A stretch of 57,105 nucleotides of DNA from an uncultured Chloroflexales bacterium (GCA_937967405.1 CALCJV010000062.1:1-57105); one strand, 5' to 3'; numbered from the stretch's first letter, positions 33,657-41,632 are shown. A program made the numbers and translations. Notes: a model not told the origin generated them from the sequence alone.

Positions 33657-34571
33657 ATGACTGCGCCACTCGCACCGCATACCCCACCGCCGCCGACCGC
33701 GCCGGTGTTGCCATCGGCCCTGCAAGCGAGCAGCCAGCAGAAGTTTGCGCTGAGCCAAGCGCGGCTACGGCGCGGGTGGCTCGAACTGGCTCTGCTCAGC
33801 CTGCACGGAAGCCTTGCCGAAGGGCTAGACAGCTATCTATTGCTGTATCAGCAGCTTGCCGTACCGCTTGCCTCAGATGACCCTGCCCGCCTACCCGACG
33901 TGTTGAACCGGCTCACGCAGTATCCTGCGCTACCGCTTGCAGCCGAAGATGCCGAGCGGCTGTATCTGTTAGATGATGTCTACACGCGCCTGATCCACGG
34001 CGAGGCGGTGGTGCTCTCGGTAGAGAGCGTATTTGGGTGGATGCAGGTTGCGAGTCGAGTGCTAACCCGCTACGGGGTGGTAGTTGCCACCCCAGAGAAC
34101 TTGCCGCGCATTGCGCCTGAGGCCACCCGCCCTGCCCCGCACCCCGTCAGTGGCGGTGCAGCTGTACCGCTCAATGCACCCCCGCGCTGGCTTGTGCCAA
34201 CGTTACTGGCGGCATTGATGATCCTGCTTGCAACAGGCATCCTGCTCAGCATGCCAAGCAGTACTACCCCTAGCCTGAGCAACCGCCCCACAGTTGGCAA
34301 CACCGATACGCCTAGCGTGGCTACGTTGCCGGGCGTGGGCGGCTTGCAAGCCGGACAGGTGGCCTACATCCGCGCTGATGCGGGCAATCCGGTTGGCTTG
34401 CAGCGTGTACCGGGCGCGGCTGCCAGCACGCAGGTGCGCCTGAACCTTGCACCAGATACAGCAGTGCAGGTGATCGCTGGTCCGATCATTGTTGATCAGC
34501 AGGGCTGGTGGCAGGTGCGGGTCTTCAATCAAGATGGCTGGCTGTCCGGCACAGCCCTAGAGGTGCGCTAG
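33657..34571 (+). CDS. Single-pass membrane protein with C-terminal SH3-like domain
   Basis: 304 aa. A Pro-rich start and a ~100-residue helical cytoplasmic region precede one membrane helix (about residues 180-202). A Thr/Ser/Pro linker follows, then a bacterial SH3-like fold of ~65 residues (strands ending in WWQVRVFNQDGWLSG). Such SH3b domains often bind cell-wall or surface components. The specific function is not known. The frame is open from 33600 inside gatB; the ATG at 33657 with GGTGGGG upstream was chosen because it clears the gatB stop. Confidence 0.8.
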   Translation: MTAPLAPHTPPPPTAPVLPSALQASSQQKFALSQARLRRGWLELALLSLHGSLAEGLDSYLLLYQQLAVPLASDDPARLPDVLNRLTQYPALPLAAEDAERLYLLDDVYTRLIHGEAVVLSVESVFGWMQVASRVLTRYGVVVATPENLPRIAPEATRPAPHPVSGGAAVPLNAPPRWLVPTLLAALMILLATGILLSMPSSTTPSLSNRPTVGNTDTPSVATLPGVGGLQAGQVAYIRADAGNPVGLQRVPGAAASTQVRLNLAPDTAVQVIAGPIIVDQQGWWQVRVFNQDGWLSGTALEVR

Positions 34572-34696
34572 TGGCATCGAGCCAAGCTGTGCCGACATTG
34601 CCGCTGCGCCAGCAGAGCCACAGCTGGCACTGGGCTAGGATCCTAGGACCCAATCCATGAGCTGTATACCTTTGCAATGATGGATATGACGGCACT

Positions 34697-34722
34697 AGAG
34701 CCGTACTTCTTGGTACGGCTCT
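34697..34722. terminator. Hairpin between convergent genes (SH3 protein and arsC)
   Basis: A perfect 10-bp stem (agagccgtac/gtacggctct) with a 6-nt loop lies in the 167-nt gap between two convergent genes. There is no T-run on either strand. It probably ends or protects both transcripts. Confidence 0.55.
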
Positions 34723-34738
34723 GGCGTGTTAGGCATGC

Positions 34739-35278
34739 CTACTTCTTGCCGATCTCGAAGGCGATCTGCGATTCGTCCGACTTCACCGTTTCTTCGGTAT
34801 TGGCCACCCATGCCACTGCCGTTGGGGGCTTGACCAAGCCCATCTCACGCAGGATTTTGCGTTGCGTGAGCACGAGGGCTTGTACCCGATTCGTCATAAA
34901 CGTCGCCGCTTGGCGGAAAGCCCGCATTTTGGTCTCTTCATCACCTTGCACTTCAGAGGGGTCGTCGAAGCTCCAGTGGATTTGCTTCGGGTCACCGGGA
35001 AAGACGGGGCAAGTCTGTTTGGCGCGATCACAGACCGTAATCACGAAATCAAACTCTTGATTGAGAAACTGATCCAGAGACTTACTCGTCTGATGGCTGA
35101 TGTCAATCCCACGTTCGGCCATCGCTGCCACAGCATACGGGTTGAGTCCGGTAGGGTTGCTGCCAGCACTATAGGCTTCAAAATCTTTGCCCCCCAAGTG
35201 GCGCAGGAGAGCTTCCGCTATTTGTGAACGGGCACTGTTGTGGGTGCAAAGGAAGAGCACACGAATTGGATAATTCAC
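34739..35278 (-). CDS. arsC: Arsenate reductase, thioredoxin-coupled (LMW-PTP fold)
   Basis: 179 aa from GTG. The enzyme reduces arsenate to arsenite. The P-loop CTHNSAR holds Cys11 and Arg17, and the redox pair Cys83 and Cys90 in VCDRAKQTC matches the Cys82/Cys89 relay of the S. aureus pI258 type, which is recycled by thioredoxin. A further ~45 residues extend the C terminus beyond the usual ~130. The frame runs to 35338, but the GTG at 35278 has AAAGGGG at good spacing and gives the expected N terminus. The promoter and a candidate ArsR-type operator lie just upstream. No arsR or arsenite pump gene is in the window. Confidence 0.93.
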   Translation of the reverse strand: MNYPIRVLFLCTHNSARSQIAEALLRHLGGKDFEAYSAGSNPTGLNPYAVAAMAERGIDISHQTSKSLDQFLNQEFDFVITVCDRAKQTCPVFPGDPKQIHWSFDDPSEVQGDEETKMRAFRQAATFMTNRVQALVLTQRKILREMGLVKPPTAVAWVANTEETVKSDESQIAFEIGKK

Positions 35279-35318
35279 ACGAGGCCCCTTTCTGATATGG
35301 CACAGATTCAACATATCT

Positions 35319-35334
35319 ATCAACGGGTATTGAT
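35319..35334. promoter_or_regulatory. Candidate ArsR-type operator (ATCAA-N6-TTGAT)
   Basis: A perfect dyad, ATCAA and TTGAT separated by six bases, covers the predicted transcription start of arsC just below its -10. Dyads of this kind are bound by ArsR/SmtB-family repressors, so arsenite-relieved repression is inferred. Confidence 0.5.
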
Positions 35335-35337
35335 GCA

Positions 35338-35366
35338 AGTATAGTGTTCTCCAGCTGATTTGTCAA
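35338..35366 (-). promoter_or_regulatory. arsC promoter (TTGACA-N17-TATACT)
   Basis: On the minus strand, a perfect -35 TTGACA (35361-35366) and TATACT (35338-35343) are separated by 17 bp. Transcription would start near 35331, inside the dyad. Confidence 0.8.
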
Positions 35367-35389
35367 GCAAGGGGATTTGGGCGTATTAT
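35360..35389 (+). promoter_or_regulatory. PIG-L deacetylase gene promoter, divergent from arsC
   Basis: TTGTCA (35360-35365), an 18-bp spacer and TATTAT (35384-35389). The -35 hexamer is the same DNA that serves, on the other strand, as the -35 of arsC. Confidence 0.6.
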
Positions 35390-35424
35390 GGAGAGGGAGA
35401 ATTACAGAGCAACGTGAGGTACGT

Positions 35425-36294
35425 GTGAACTTACGCTTAATGATTGTGCATGCCCATCCAGATGATGAATGTTTTACGACAGGTGGGACATTTGCCTACT
35501 ACAGTGCGGCTGGAGTCACAACGGTGCTGGTGACGGCAACCGGCGGTGAAGCAGGCGAGATTGTTGTGCCAGAGCTAGCCACGCCTGAGAATTTCGCCCG
35601 CCTGCGCGAACTGCGCGATGCCGAACTGGCGGCAGCCGTGCAGGTGCTGGGCATCCACCACCTTGAGCGGCTCGGCTACCGCGATTCGGGCATGGCGGAT
35701 ACGCCCGCCAACAGCCACCCCGAAAGCCTGCATATGGCAGATCGAGAAGCGGCAACGCGGCGCGTAGTGCAGCTCGTGCGCCAGTATCAGCCGCATGTGC
35801 TGATTAGCTACGATGAACAGGGCGGCTATGGCCACCCAGACCATATCGCCTGCCATCAGATCACGGTGGCGGCGTTTGCGGCGGCGGGCGATCCGCAGCA
35901 GTATCCCGACACTGGCGCAGCGTGGGAACCGCTCAAGCTCTACTACGCCACCTTGCCGCGCAACCAGATGTACCATGTATGGCAACAGATGCGCGAACGC
36001 GGCATGGAAACCCCGCTTGATAATCCCGAACTCGATTTGTCACGCTTTACGCAGCCTGATGCGCGGATAACCACTCGGATTGACGTGCGTGCGTATCTGC
36101 CACAGAAACGGGCATCGCTAGATTGCCATGTGACCCAGATCAAAAAAGACAGCCCGTTTATGACGATCCCTGATGATCTGGCGTATGATCTCTTCGGCTA
36201 TGAGTATTTCATTCTGGCGCAAACGCGGGTTGTACTGCCACCACGCGCTGATGGACAACGGTATGAGGATGATCTGTTTGCGGGCATTGGCTAG
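35425..36294 (+). CDS. PIG-L/LmbE-family deacetylase (MshB/Mca-like)
   Basis: 289 aa from GTG (GAGGT upstream). The zinc-binding motif HAHPDDE (9-15) lies at the N terminus, and GHPDHIACHQ supplies the third ligand region. Family members remove acetyl groups from GlcNAc conjugates, for example in mycothiol or bacillithiol synthesis, or hydrolyse their S-conjugates. Length and the TATGGEAGEI motif resemble MshB/Mca. Sharing a regulatory region with arsC suggests, but does not prove, a link to thiol redox or metalloid stress. The longer frame from 35377 would start upstream of the predicted transcription start. Confidence 0.88.
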   Translation: MNLRLMIVHAHPDDECFTTGGTFAYYSAAGVTTVLVTATGGEAGEIVVPELATPENFARLRELRDAELAAAVQVLGIHHLERLGYRDSGMADTPANSHPESLHMADREAATRRVVQLVRQYQPHVLISYDEQGGYGHPDHIACHQITVAAFAAAGDPQQYPDTGAAWEPLKLYYATLPRNQMYHVWQQMRERGMETPLDNPELDLSRFTQPDARITTRIDVRAYLPQKRASLDCHVTQIKKDSPFMTIPDDLAYDLFGYEYFILAQTRVVLPPRADGQRYEDDLFAGIG

Positions 36295-36317
36295 ACTTGC
36301 GGCAAGGAGACGAACCG

Positions 36318-37220
36318 ATGGTGCGTATGCTGACAGGACTACTTGGATTGATCATGGTGGTGGCGGTGAGTGGCTGTGCCGCTGCCACGCCCCCTACACC
36401 TGCAACAGCAGTGATGGATGCAGATGCCGCACCAGATACTACAAGCGAGCTAGATGCCAAACGCGCTGCCCCACCCGCCATGACTGCCCCCCCCCACCCA
36501 ACACGCCCACCGCTAGCAAAAACAATCTCGGAACCTAGCCCAACACCGCGCTCAACAGACCTAGCAACAGCAACTACGCAAGCAATTGAGCGTATGGAGC
36601 GCGAGATAGCAAGCCCTCCCCCAGAAGCACCATCCGCACCACTTGCCCCGCCTACGCCAGCGCGAGAAGCTACGTCAGCACCAGTAGCAACCGCCATCCC
36701 CACCCCAGAGCCAACTGCCGCATCGGTTGCTGCTGCGCCGCCTGTCGGCAACCTTGCGGCCTATGCTGGGCCCGGTGTGCCAGCGTGGATCGAAGCCGCT
36801 AGTGTTGGCTTGAGCACACCCTTAGTGCCCGTAGGGCTAGATGCTTATGGTGTGCCGATTGTGCCTGATCACGATGCAGCGTGGTATAGCCTCAGTGCAT
36901 TGCCCGGCACAGGCGAGAATGTGGTGCTGTGGGGGCATGTGCTGCGTTTCCAATCCACACCTGAACTCCCCGCACCCTTCGAGCGGGTGAAGGATTTAGG
37001 CATTGGTGCTGTCCTCACGCTTTACACCGGCGATAGCGTAGCCCACCGCTACGTAGTCAGTCAGCAGGTGTGGGCCACGCCAGACGAAGTGCATTACATT
37101 CTGCCACAGGGCTACGAACGCCTGACGATTGTTTCATGCATTGGCGATGCCGTGATCAGCAATGGCAGCGTGGTGGATATGTCGCATCGTCTGATTACGA
37201 TAGCGACCCCACTGCGTTAG
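36318..37220 (+). CDS. Sortase-family transpeptidase with a lipoprotein signal
   Basis: 300 aa. GGCAAGGAGA precedes the ATG at good spacing. The N-terminal signal ends in a lipobox-like VSGC, followed by ~130 residues rich in Pro, Ala and Thr, a long flexible tether. The C-terminal ~140 residues form a sortase domain with His207 in LWGHVLRF, Cys274 in TIVSCIG and Arg291 in SHRLI, the complete triad. The domain is closest to class E/F-like enzymes. Most sortases are held by a membrane helix, so a lipid-anchored form is unusual. No protein with an LPxTG-type sorting signal was seen in the window. Its 3' end overlaps the convergent cNMP gene by 26 nt. Confidence 0.88.
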   Translation: MVRMLTGLLGLIMVVAVSGCAAATPPTPATAVMDADAAPDTTSELDAKRAAPPAMTAPPHPTRPPLAKTISEPSPTPRSTDLATATTQAIERMEREIASPPPEAPSAPLAPPTPAREATSAPVATAIPTPEPTAASVAAAPPVGNLAAYAGPGVPAWIEAASVGLSTPLVPVGLDAYGVPIVPDHDAAWYSLSALPGTGENVVLWGHVLRFQSTPELPAPFERVKDLGIGAVLTLYTGDSVAHRYVVSQQVWATPDEVHYILPQGYERLTIVSCIGDAVISNGSVVDMSHRLITIATPLR

Positions 37221-37716
37221 GGCGATGCCCAGCCAGTTCATTCTGCCGCCAGCGAATGTTGCCGCGCAGCAGCAGGTTCGAGGAGCGCAATTTGTAGGCC
37301 AGATCACACGCCAAATGGTGCATCACGCGATAGCCGATGCGCGGATTGGCTTCGCACAGGGCTGCAAAATCGCGCTCCCGAATTACGAGCAGCACGCATG
37401 GCACGGCCGTCGTGACCGTTGCTGAGCGGGTAGCTCCATCGAGTAGCACCAATTCGCCGAAGCTCTGCCCGGCGTAAAGTGTATTGATTACGGCTTCCGT
37501 AAGATTGCCCGCATTGTCACGAGTCTGAATCGAAACATGTACACTGCCTTCGTGGATGATAAACACTTGATTGCCATAGTCACCTTCGCGGAAGATGACA
37601 TGCCCTGCGACCAATCGCCAGATTTCGCACAGTTTGGCGATGCTGAGGAGTTCTGCATCGCTCAAGCCCCCGAAAATCTGCACTCGGCGAAGACTTTCCA
37701 TCGCGTGTCCTGCCAT
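37195..37716 (-). CDS. Cyclic-nucleotide-binding-domain protein
   Basis: 173 aa. One cNMP-binding domain begins LRRVQIFGGLSDAELLSIA and has a canonical phosphate-binding cassette (FGELVLLDGATRSATV), with the glutamate and the arginine both present, so nucleotide binding is plausible. The C-terminal helices are not a recognisable Crp-type helix-turn-helix, so a DNA-binding role is unlikely. The frame is open to 37839; ATG 37716 with a GAGAGA-like site was chosen. The last 26 nt overlap the convergent sortase gene. Confidence 0.88.
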   Translation of the reverse strand: MAGHAMESLRRVQIFGGLSDAELLSIAKLCEIWRLVAGHVIFREGDYGNQVFIIHEGSVHVSIQTRDNAGNLTEAVINTLYAGQSFGELVLLDGATRSATVTTAVPCVLLVIRERDFAALCEANPRIGYRVMHHLACDLAYKLRSSNLLLRGNIRWRQNELAGHRPNAVGSLS

Positions 37717-37759
37717 TGTTTCTCTCACTTTCGTACCCAGTGCAAGCCGTCTATAGGCA

Positions 37760-37765
37760 AGTATA
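37760..37765 (-). promoter_or_regulatory. -10 box for the cNMP-domain gene
   Basis: TATACT on the minus strand, ~45 nt before the ATG at 37716, with a weak CTGCAT at -35 spacing. Confidence 0.4.
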
Positions 37766-37854
37766 GCACACCGCATAGCGCGATGCAGGGAACCTTCCGT
37801 GAACAAATAACGACTCAACAAGGAGAGACCTTCACTCAAATGACCGGAGGCATT

Positions 37855-38706
37855 ATGAACTATCGCAGCAGCATAATGGGTGGGATCGGGCTAATCGGAA
37901 TATGCCTGCTCGCCCTCGTGAGCATATCGGCCCAAGCTCAAGCCGACCTGAGCGGCATTTACACCGGCAGCACCTCACAGAGCCAGCGTATCACCCTGCT
38001 GATCGAGGGACGCACAATTCACAGCATCACGCTGCGGGCACAGGTGCAGGGGGGAGATCCTGATTGGTGTACCGGTGATGTGATATTTGTCGCCAATAAC
38101 CCACCACAGGGCTTGCTCTATCTCGAACGGGATGATTTCGATCTGTATTGGGAGCAGGATGGGCTAGCCCTTAGCATACAGGGCACATTGACGAACGAGG
38201 GTGCATCAGGCAATTTTACGCTCAATGTCGTAGGGCAAAATCGCCCATGCCGCGGCAGTGCCAGCGAGACGTGGCAGACTACTCGTAACCGCCCCGATGC
38301 CACCCCCACCCCGCAACGCCCACCCGCGCCACCGCGCCCACCTGCGCCGCCGCCCTCGCGCCCGCCTGCACCACCGCCGAGCATCCCCACCCCAGCACCT
38401 AGCGGTAAGGAGCCACCTGCGGTAACGGCTACCCAACCAACAGCAACCAGCACGCCCGATGCGAATGGCGCAATCACGGTCGATCCGCCGCCCGGCTCCA
38501 ACGTTGGCCCCGGAACATTGGTAGATGGGCGCATAACCCCAGCGTGGTGGCCCTGCGAATTCGACCAGATCAAAGGCGATAACCTAACCGAACTCTACTA
38601 TCGCCCAGATGATGAGGACTACGACCGCGTGTATCAGGATGTGCGCTGCTTCGACACCACCCGCGAGGCGGAAGATGCTGGCTTCACCTCAGTGGCATCC
38701 AATTAG
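37855..38706 (+). CDS. Secreted protein with Pro-rich linker and C-terminal sunset-like domain
   Basis: 283 aa. A signal peptide (cleavage near ISAQAQA) precedes a ~110-residue beta-rich domain with two cysteines that could pair (DWCTGD and RPCRG). A ~65-residue linker of PPAPP/PPS units follows. The C-terminal ~50 residues (CEFDQIKGDN to RCFDTTREAEDAGF) resemble the 'sunset' domain of bacterial surface proteins, with two cysteines. The function is unknown. GGAGG lies 4 nt before the ATG; an in-frame ATG at 37840 with AAGGAGA further upstream is possible. Confidence 0.8.
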   Translation: MNYRSSIMGGIGLIGICLLALVSISAQAQADLSGIYTGSTSQSQRITLLIEGRTIHSITLRAQVQGGDPDWCTGDVIFVANNPPQGLLYLERDDFDLYWEQDGLALSIQGTLTNEGASGNFTLNVVGQNRPCRGSASETWQTTRNRPDATPTPQRPPAPPRPPAPPPSRPPAPPPSIPTPAPSGKEPPAVTATQPTATSTPDANGAITVDPPPGSNVGPGTLVDGRITPAWWPCEFDQIKGDNLTELYYRPDDEDYDRVYQDVRCFDTTREAEDAGFTSVASN

Positions 38707-38758
38707 GGGCCTTGAGGGTAAGGGTTCGGTACGAGGGAACCACGAAGAGCAGGAAGGC

Positions 38759-38804
38759 GGCGGGTGGGATAGGCTTGCAGTTCCTGCTACCTATCCCACC
38801 CGCC
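38759..38804. terminator. Long two-part hairpin between convergent genes
   Basis: A perfect 15-bp outer stem (38759-38773 with 38790-38804) encloses a second 4-bp stem (GCAG/CTGC). It lies between the sunset-like gene and the convergent dsbB-type gene. No T-run follows on either strand. It is the longest perfect inverted repeat noticed in the window and may be a bidirectional terminator or part of a dispersed repeat. Confidence 0.6.
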
Positions 38805-38877
38805 CCTTCGAGCTATCCCGATGAGAACCATTGTCTTACGCTCGGCGTGCCGTGTACGGGCGACATCCATTCCGCGA

Positions 38878-39528
38878 TTACAGCAATCCCCATCCTAGCC
38901 ATGCTTGCACACGTTGCATCTCGGCTTGAGCCAGCAGCCAGAATACCCCCATCACGCCGAGGATAATCACGGCGACGGCCCCAGCACGCAGCATGCCATG
39001 CCTCAAGAGCGAAGCGTGCCCGTCTGCATCCGGATTGGGGGCGGGAGCTGCTGATTGCAGCGCAACCCCCACACTGATGATGGCGAAGGCTAGCAGGGCC
39101 AAGAAGGGAATATTGATGAAGCCGAACAGGTTTAGGTAATCTACATCGCAGGGGATGCCCGCTTGACACGCTGGCGGCGGGAACAGGTCGGTTTTGATCA
39201 GCAGGTAGTGGTAGAGCGACATGGCCATACCTGCCAGCGAGAGCGGCAGCACATAGGCATACACAGCTGGATCGCGGCGCAAGATGCCCACTGCCAGCAC
39301 CGCCACTAACGGGTACATGAGGATGCGCTGATACCAGCACAGCACACACGGAATCCAGCCCCACACCTCGCTGAAGAAGAGGCTACCAGCAGTGGCAAGG
39401 CACGCCGCCAGTAATGCTACCAGCAAGCCCACATCACTGCATAGGGGCAGCAGACCCGTAGTGCTTTTAAAAGCAGGGGGATCAGCGTGCGCTGGCTGAT
39501 CCTCGGCTGGGAGTGCGTGTTGCATCAT
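38878..39528 (-). CDS. Disulfide bond formation protein, DsbB/BdbC type
   Basis: 216 aa. A four-helix membrane protein that passes electrons from a DsbA-like thiol oxidase to quinone. The first pair is Cys61/Cys64 in PCVLCWYQR, with the arginine that helps bind quinone. The second, periplasm-facing pair is Cys121/Cys127 (ACQAGIPC), whose spacing resembles the short BdbC form. An extra C-terminal membrane helix (IILGVMGVFWLLAQ) goes beyond the usual four. The ATG is preceded by AAGGAA. No DsbA-like partner is adjacent. Confidence 0.92.
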   Translation of the reverse strand: MMQHALPAEDQPAHADPPAFKSTTGLLPLCSDVGLLVALLAACLATAGSLFFSEVWGWIPCVLCWYQRILMYPLVAVLAVGILRRDPAVYAYVLPLSLAGMAMSLYHYLLIKTDLFPPPACQAGIPCDVDYLNLFGFINIPFLALLAFAIISVGVALQSAAPAPNPDADGHASLLRHGMLRAGAVAVIILGVMGVFWLLAQAEMQRVQAWLGWGLL

Positions 39529-39673
39529 GGTTTTCCTTACTCTTTAGCACAGATTATGTTATCCTACATACAGACTACCACGCCTGTGATCGGTGTGCAA
39601 TGGCCAAGCAGTACTGTCTTGGGAGAGGCACTCGTTGGCAACGTTTGCCAACCATGCACCCTCGCCCAGAATA

Positions 39674-39682
39674 TGGTATCAT
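39674..39682 (+). promoter_or_regulatory. Candidate extended -10 promoter
   Basis: TGGTATCAT, ~57 nt before the ATG of the small membrane protein at 39739. It matches the extended -10 pattern seen elsewhere in the window. Confidence 0.45.
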
Positions 39683-39738
39683 CTGACCTACGGAGAAACG
39701 CTAGCCTAAGTCATGTAGACCACGCCCGTGCCAAGCGT

Positions 39739-40071
39739 ATGATCGTACAATCACCGAATCACGTAGATCCACCCGCGCAGCTAGGGCCTGCCTTATGCGG
39801 CATGCTTGGAGCTTTGCTGCTCCCGCCTTTGGTGTTGGGCGGCATGCTATGGCTCACCTTGCGGATTGTACGCTTCAGCTTGCTGGCCATCTTGAGTGCA
39901 ATAGATTTGTTTGCCAGCGATTGGTATCCACTGATTGTGCTGCTGATTATCAGTGCTACCCTCGTTCTCGCAGAGATTGGTGCGTTCTGGGGCTTTCTTG
40001 GTGGCACGCTGCTCGCCAATTGGCTCCAGCGAACACCACCGCACCAACTGTTCAGCCGATCCAATGATTGA
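39739..40071 (+). CDS. Small two-helix membrane protein
   Basis: 110 aa, not recognised. Two long hydrophobic segments (about residues 22-50 and 57-95) occupy most of it. The frame is open from 39487, but the upstream part overlaps the divergent dsbB-type gene and its promoter region. The ATG at 39739 lies below the candidate -10 at 39674-39682. It lies 14 nt upstream of the PHAX-domain gene and is probably cotranscribed with it. Confidence 0.6.
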   Translation: MIVQSPNHVDPPAQLGPALCGMLGALLLPPLVLGGMLWLTLRIVRFSLLAILSAIDLFASDWYPLIVLLIISATLVLAEIGAFWGFLGGTLLANWLQRTPPHQLFSRSND

Positions 40072-40085
40072 GAGGAGCAACCGGC

Positions 40086-40895
40086 ATGACTGCCGAAGAA
40101 ACCCACCAAACCTCTGAACCACCGAGTGCCCCTGAAACACCTAACACCCCGCCCATCCTCGTTGATCCCCAACGGGCGCGTGTGGTTGCCCGTCAGATTG
40201 CTACGACGCTGAGAGAGAAAAGCCTCCCTAATGTGTTCCGGATTGTGCTCTATTGCGGTGAAGAGCAGGCTTGGGCGTGGCTCGACAAGACACAGGAGAT
40301 CGAGGCGCAGGGGGGCATGATGACTCGCAATGGGAAACGTCGGCGCACAGCGGGCGGCGTGTATTTCCAAGTTGCGAAGCATCATCTCTACCACCACAAT
40401 AAAGCCTTGTTCCGCTTCGTCTTTCGGCCCAATCTCAATCAGCAAGTCGGCAAGAAGAAACGCCCTACAGCAACAGCCCCTACCACCCCTGCCCCCCAAA
40501 TTGGGTGGCCCCAGCGCGGCAAGTTGATCGAACAAGCCCGTACCCAAATACCACGAGGGAGAGCAACAACCGTGAAAGTAACCTTGATAGGCAAACTTGG
40601 CAAGACGATTGAGAAGCCCCAGTTTACGCTCGCCATGATGAGCAATGTGCCCCGCCTCGATACCATGCCGAAGGGCTTACCCATTCCCGATAAAGTACCT
40701 GCTACCCAGTATATCATCTACATTGGCGCAAAGCAGTGGCGCAAGGTGCGTGAGGCTGTGACCAATCCGGATGATATGGTGATTATCGAAGGCACGCAGT
40801 TCTGGGATCAGGAGTACGAGTCTATCGCCGTATTTGCTTCCAACATTACGACGAAGCTGACCCAGCAAGCTCTGCGCGAAAGCCACGAAGCCTAG
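40086..40895 (+). CDS. PHAX RNA-binding-domain protein
   Basis: 269 aa. Residues ~34-100 match the RNA-binding domain of eukaryotic PHAX, the adaptor for snRNA export: ARQIATTLREK, RIVLYCGEEQAW, EIEAQGGMMTRNG, then KRRRTAGGVYFQ. The GG-x-MT and RRRTxGGV segments are the family core. A Lys/Pro-rich linker and a ~130-residue unrecognised C-terminal domain follow. It is therefore predicted to bind single-stranded or structured RNA. Bacterial members exist but have no established role that I know of. GAGGAG precedes the ATG. The upstream small membrane protein gene is 14 nt away. Confidence 0.85.
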   Translation: MTAEETHQTSEPPSAPETPNTPPILVDPQRARVVARQIATTLREKSLPNVFRIVLYCGEEQAWAWLDKTQEIEAQGGMMTRNGKRRRTAGGVYFQVAKHHLYHHNKALFRFVFRPNLNQQVGKKKRPTATAPTTPAPQIGWPQRGKLIEQARTQIPRGRATTVKVTLIGKLGKTIEKPQFTLAMMSNVPRLDTMPKGLPIPDKVPATQYIIYIGAKQWRKVREAVTNPDDMVIIEGTQFWDQEYESIAVFASNITTKLTQQALRESHEA

Positions 40896-40903
40896 CCCGT
40901 GCC

Positions 40904-41473
40904 TCACACTTGGGCCGGCACGTACTCAAAGCCATCTGCCCCAACCGCACGGGTGAGGGTCGCCAGAATGCGCTCGACAGGATCGTTGGGGCGGGGGCGA
41001 TAGCGTGGGCGACCATGCCGCCCGCCCGCGACGACAGGCACGGTGCAGGCGGCGGGGTCGGCTCCAGCGAGCAGGAGCCGAGCTTGTTCGTATTCGGGAT
41101 CAGGGCTGAAGCCGAGTGTCGCCGCGTACTCCACGCCTACCTGAAGAATCCGGGCTACGAGATTCAACTCGGCAGGCTGCATGTACGTCTCGGCGAGGAG
41201 GGGTGCACGCAGGCGACGTTCGTAATCTGCGGGACTCTTGCAGATGCGGACAAACGCCGTGCGAACCCCCAAACAGCGCAAGTCCACAAGAAATGAAGCC
41301 GCCGCAATCTTGCCCGAACGGGGCGATTGGCGGGCCACCAGCATCGCCGCCAATTCATCCTCATCAGCCCACGCCAGCGAGAGCAGCACCTCATACAGCT
41401 GCCACTGTGGAGCTTGGTAGAGCCAGCTTGTTGGGGCCGGTGACGACAGGGAGGCAGCAGGCTTGCGGGCCAT
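40904..41473 (-). CDS. Conserved hypothetical protein
   Basis: 189 aa. It has the look of a widespread unnamed bacterial family: helical segments with 'GKIAAASFLVDLRCLGV', then LGFSPDPEYEQARLLL and DP-x-x-C, and a C-terminal ERILATL-x-x-x-VGADGFEYV. No membrane segment or known catalytic motif was found. It is convergent with the PHAX gene, with an 8-nt gap. Function unknown. Confidence 0.8.
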   Translation of the reverse strand: MARKPAASLSSPAPTSWLYQAPQWQLYEVLLSLAWADEDELAAMLVARQSPRSGKIAAASFLVDLRCLGVRTAFVRICKSPADYERRLRAPLLAETYMQPAELNLVARILQVGVEYAATLGFSPDPEYEQARLLLAGADPAACTVPVVAGGRHGRPRYRPRPNDPVERILATLTRAVGADGFEYVPAQV

Positions 41474-41527
41474 AGTCGGGTTCCTCGCATACCAGCACCG
41501 ACATCAGCTTCGGTGCACCTGATCATA

Positions 41528-41536
41528 TGGTATGAT
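41528..41536 (+). promoter_or_regulatory. Extended -10 promoter of the hybrid kinase gene
   Basis: TGGTATGAT, ~96 nt before the ATG at 41633. Another match to the shared extended -10 pattern. Confidence 0.5.
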
Positions 41537-41632
41537 AGCATAGTTAGGCCAAATTTGGCCGCGTGGGACAAACGAGTAAAATGTGATCCGCTCCTTACTA
41601 GCATACCATTCGCTGACATCTGAGCATCGTAA

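Noticed and set aside
36400-36760. Low-complexity stretch in the sortase gene as a separate or broken gene
   Set aside because: The frame is continuous and the Pro/Thr/Ala composition is that of a tether between lipobox and enzyme domain.
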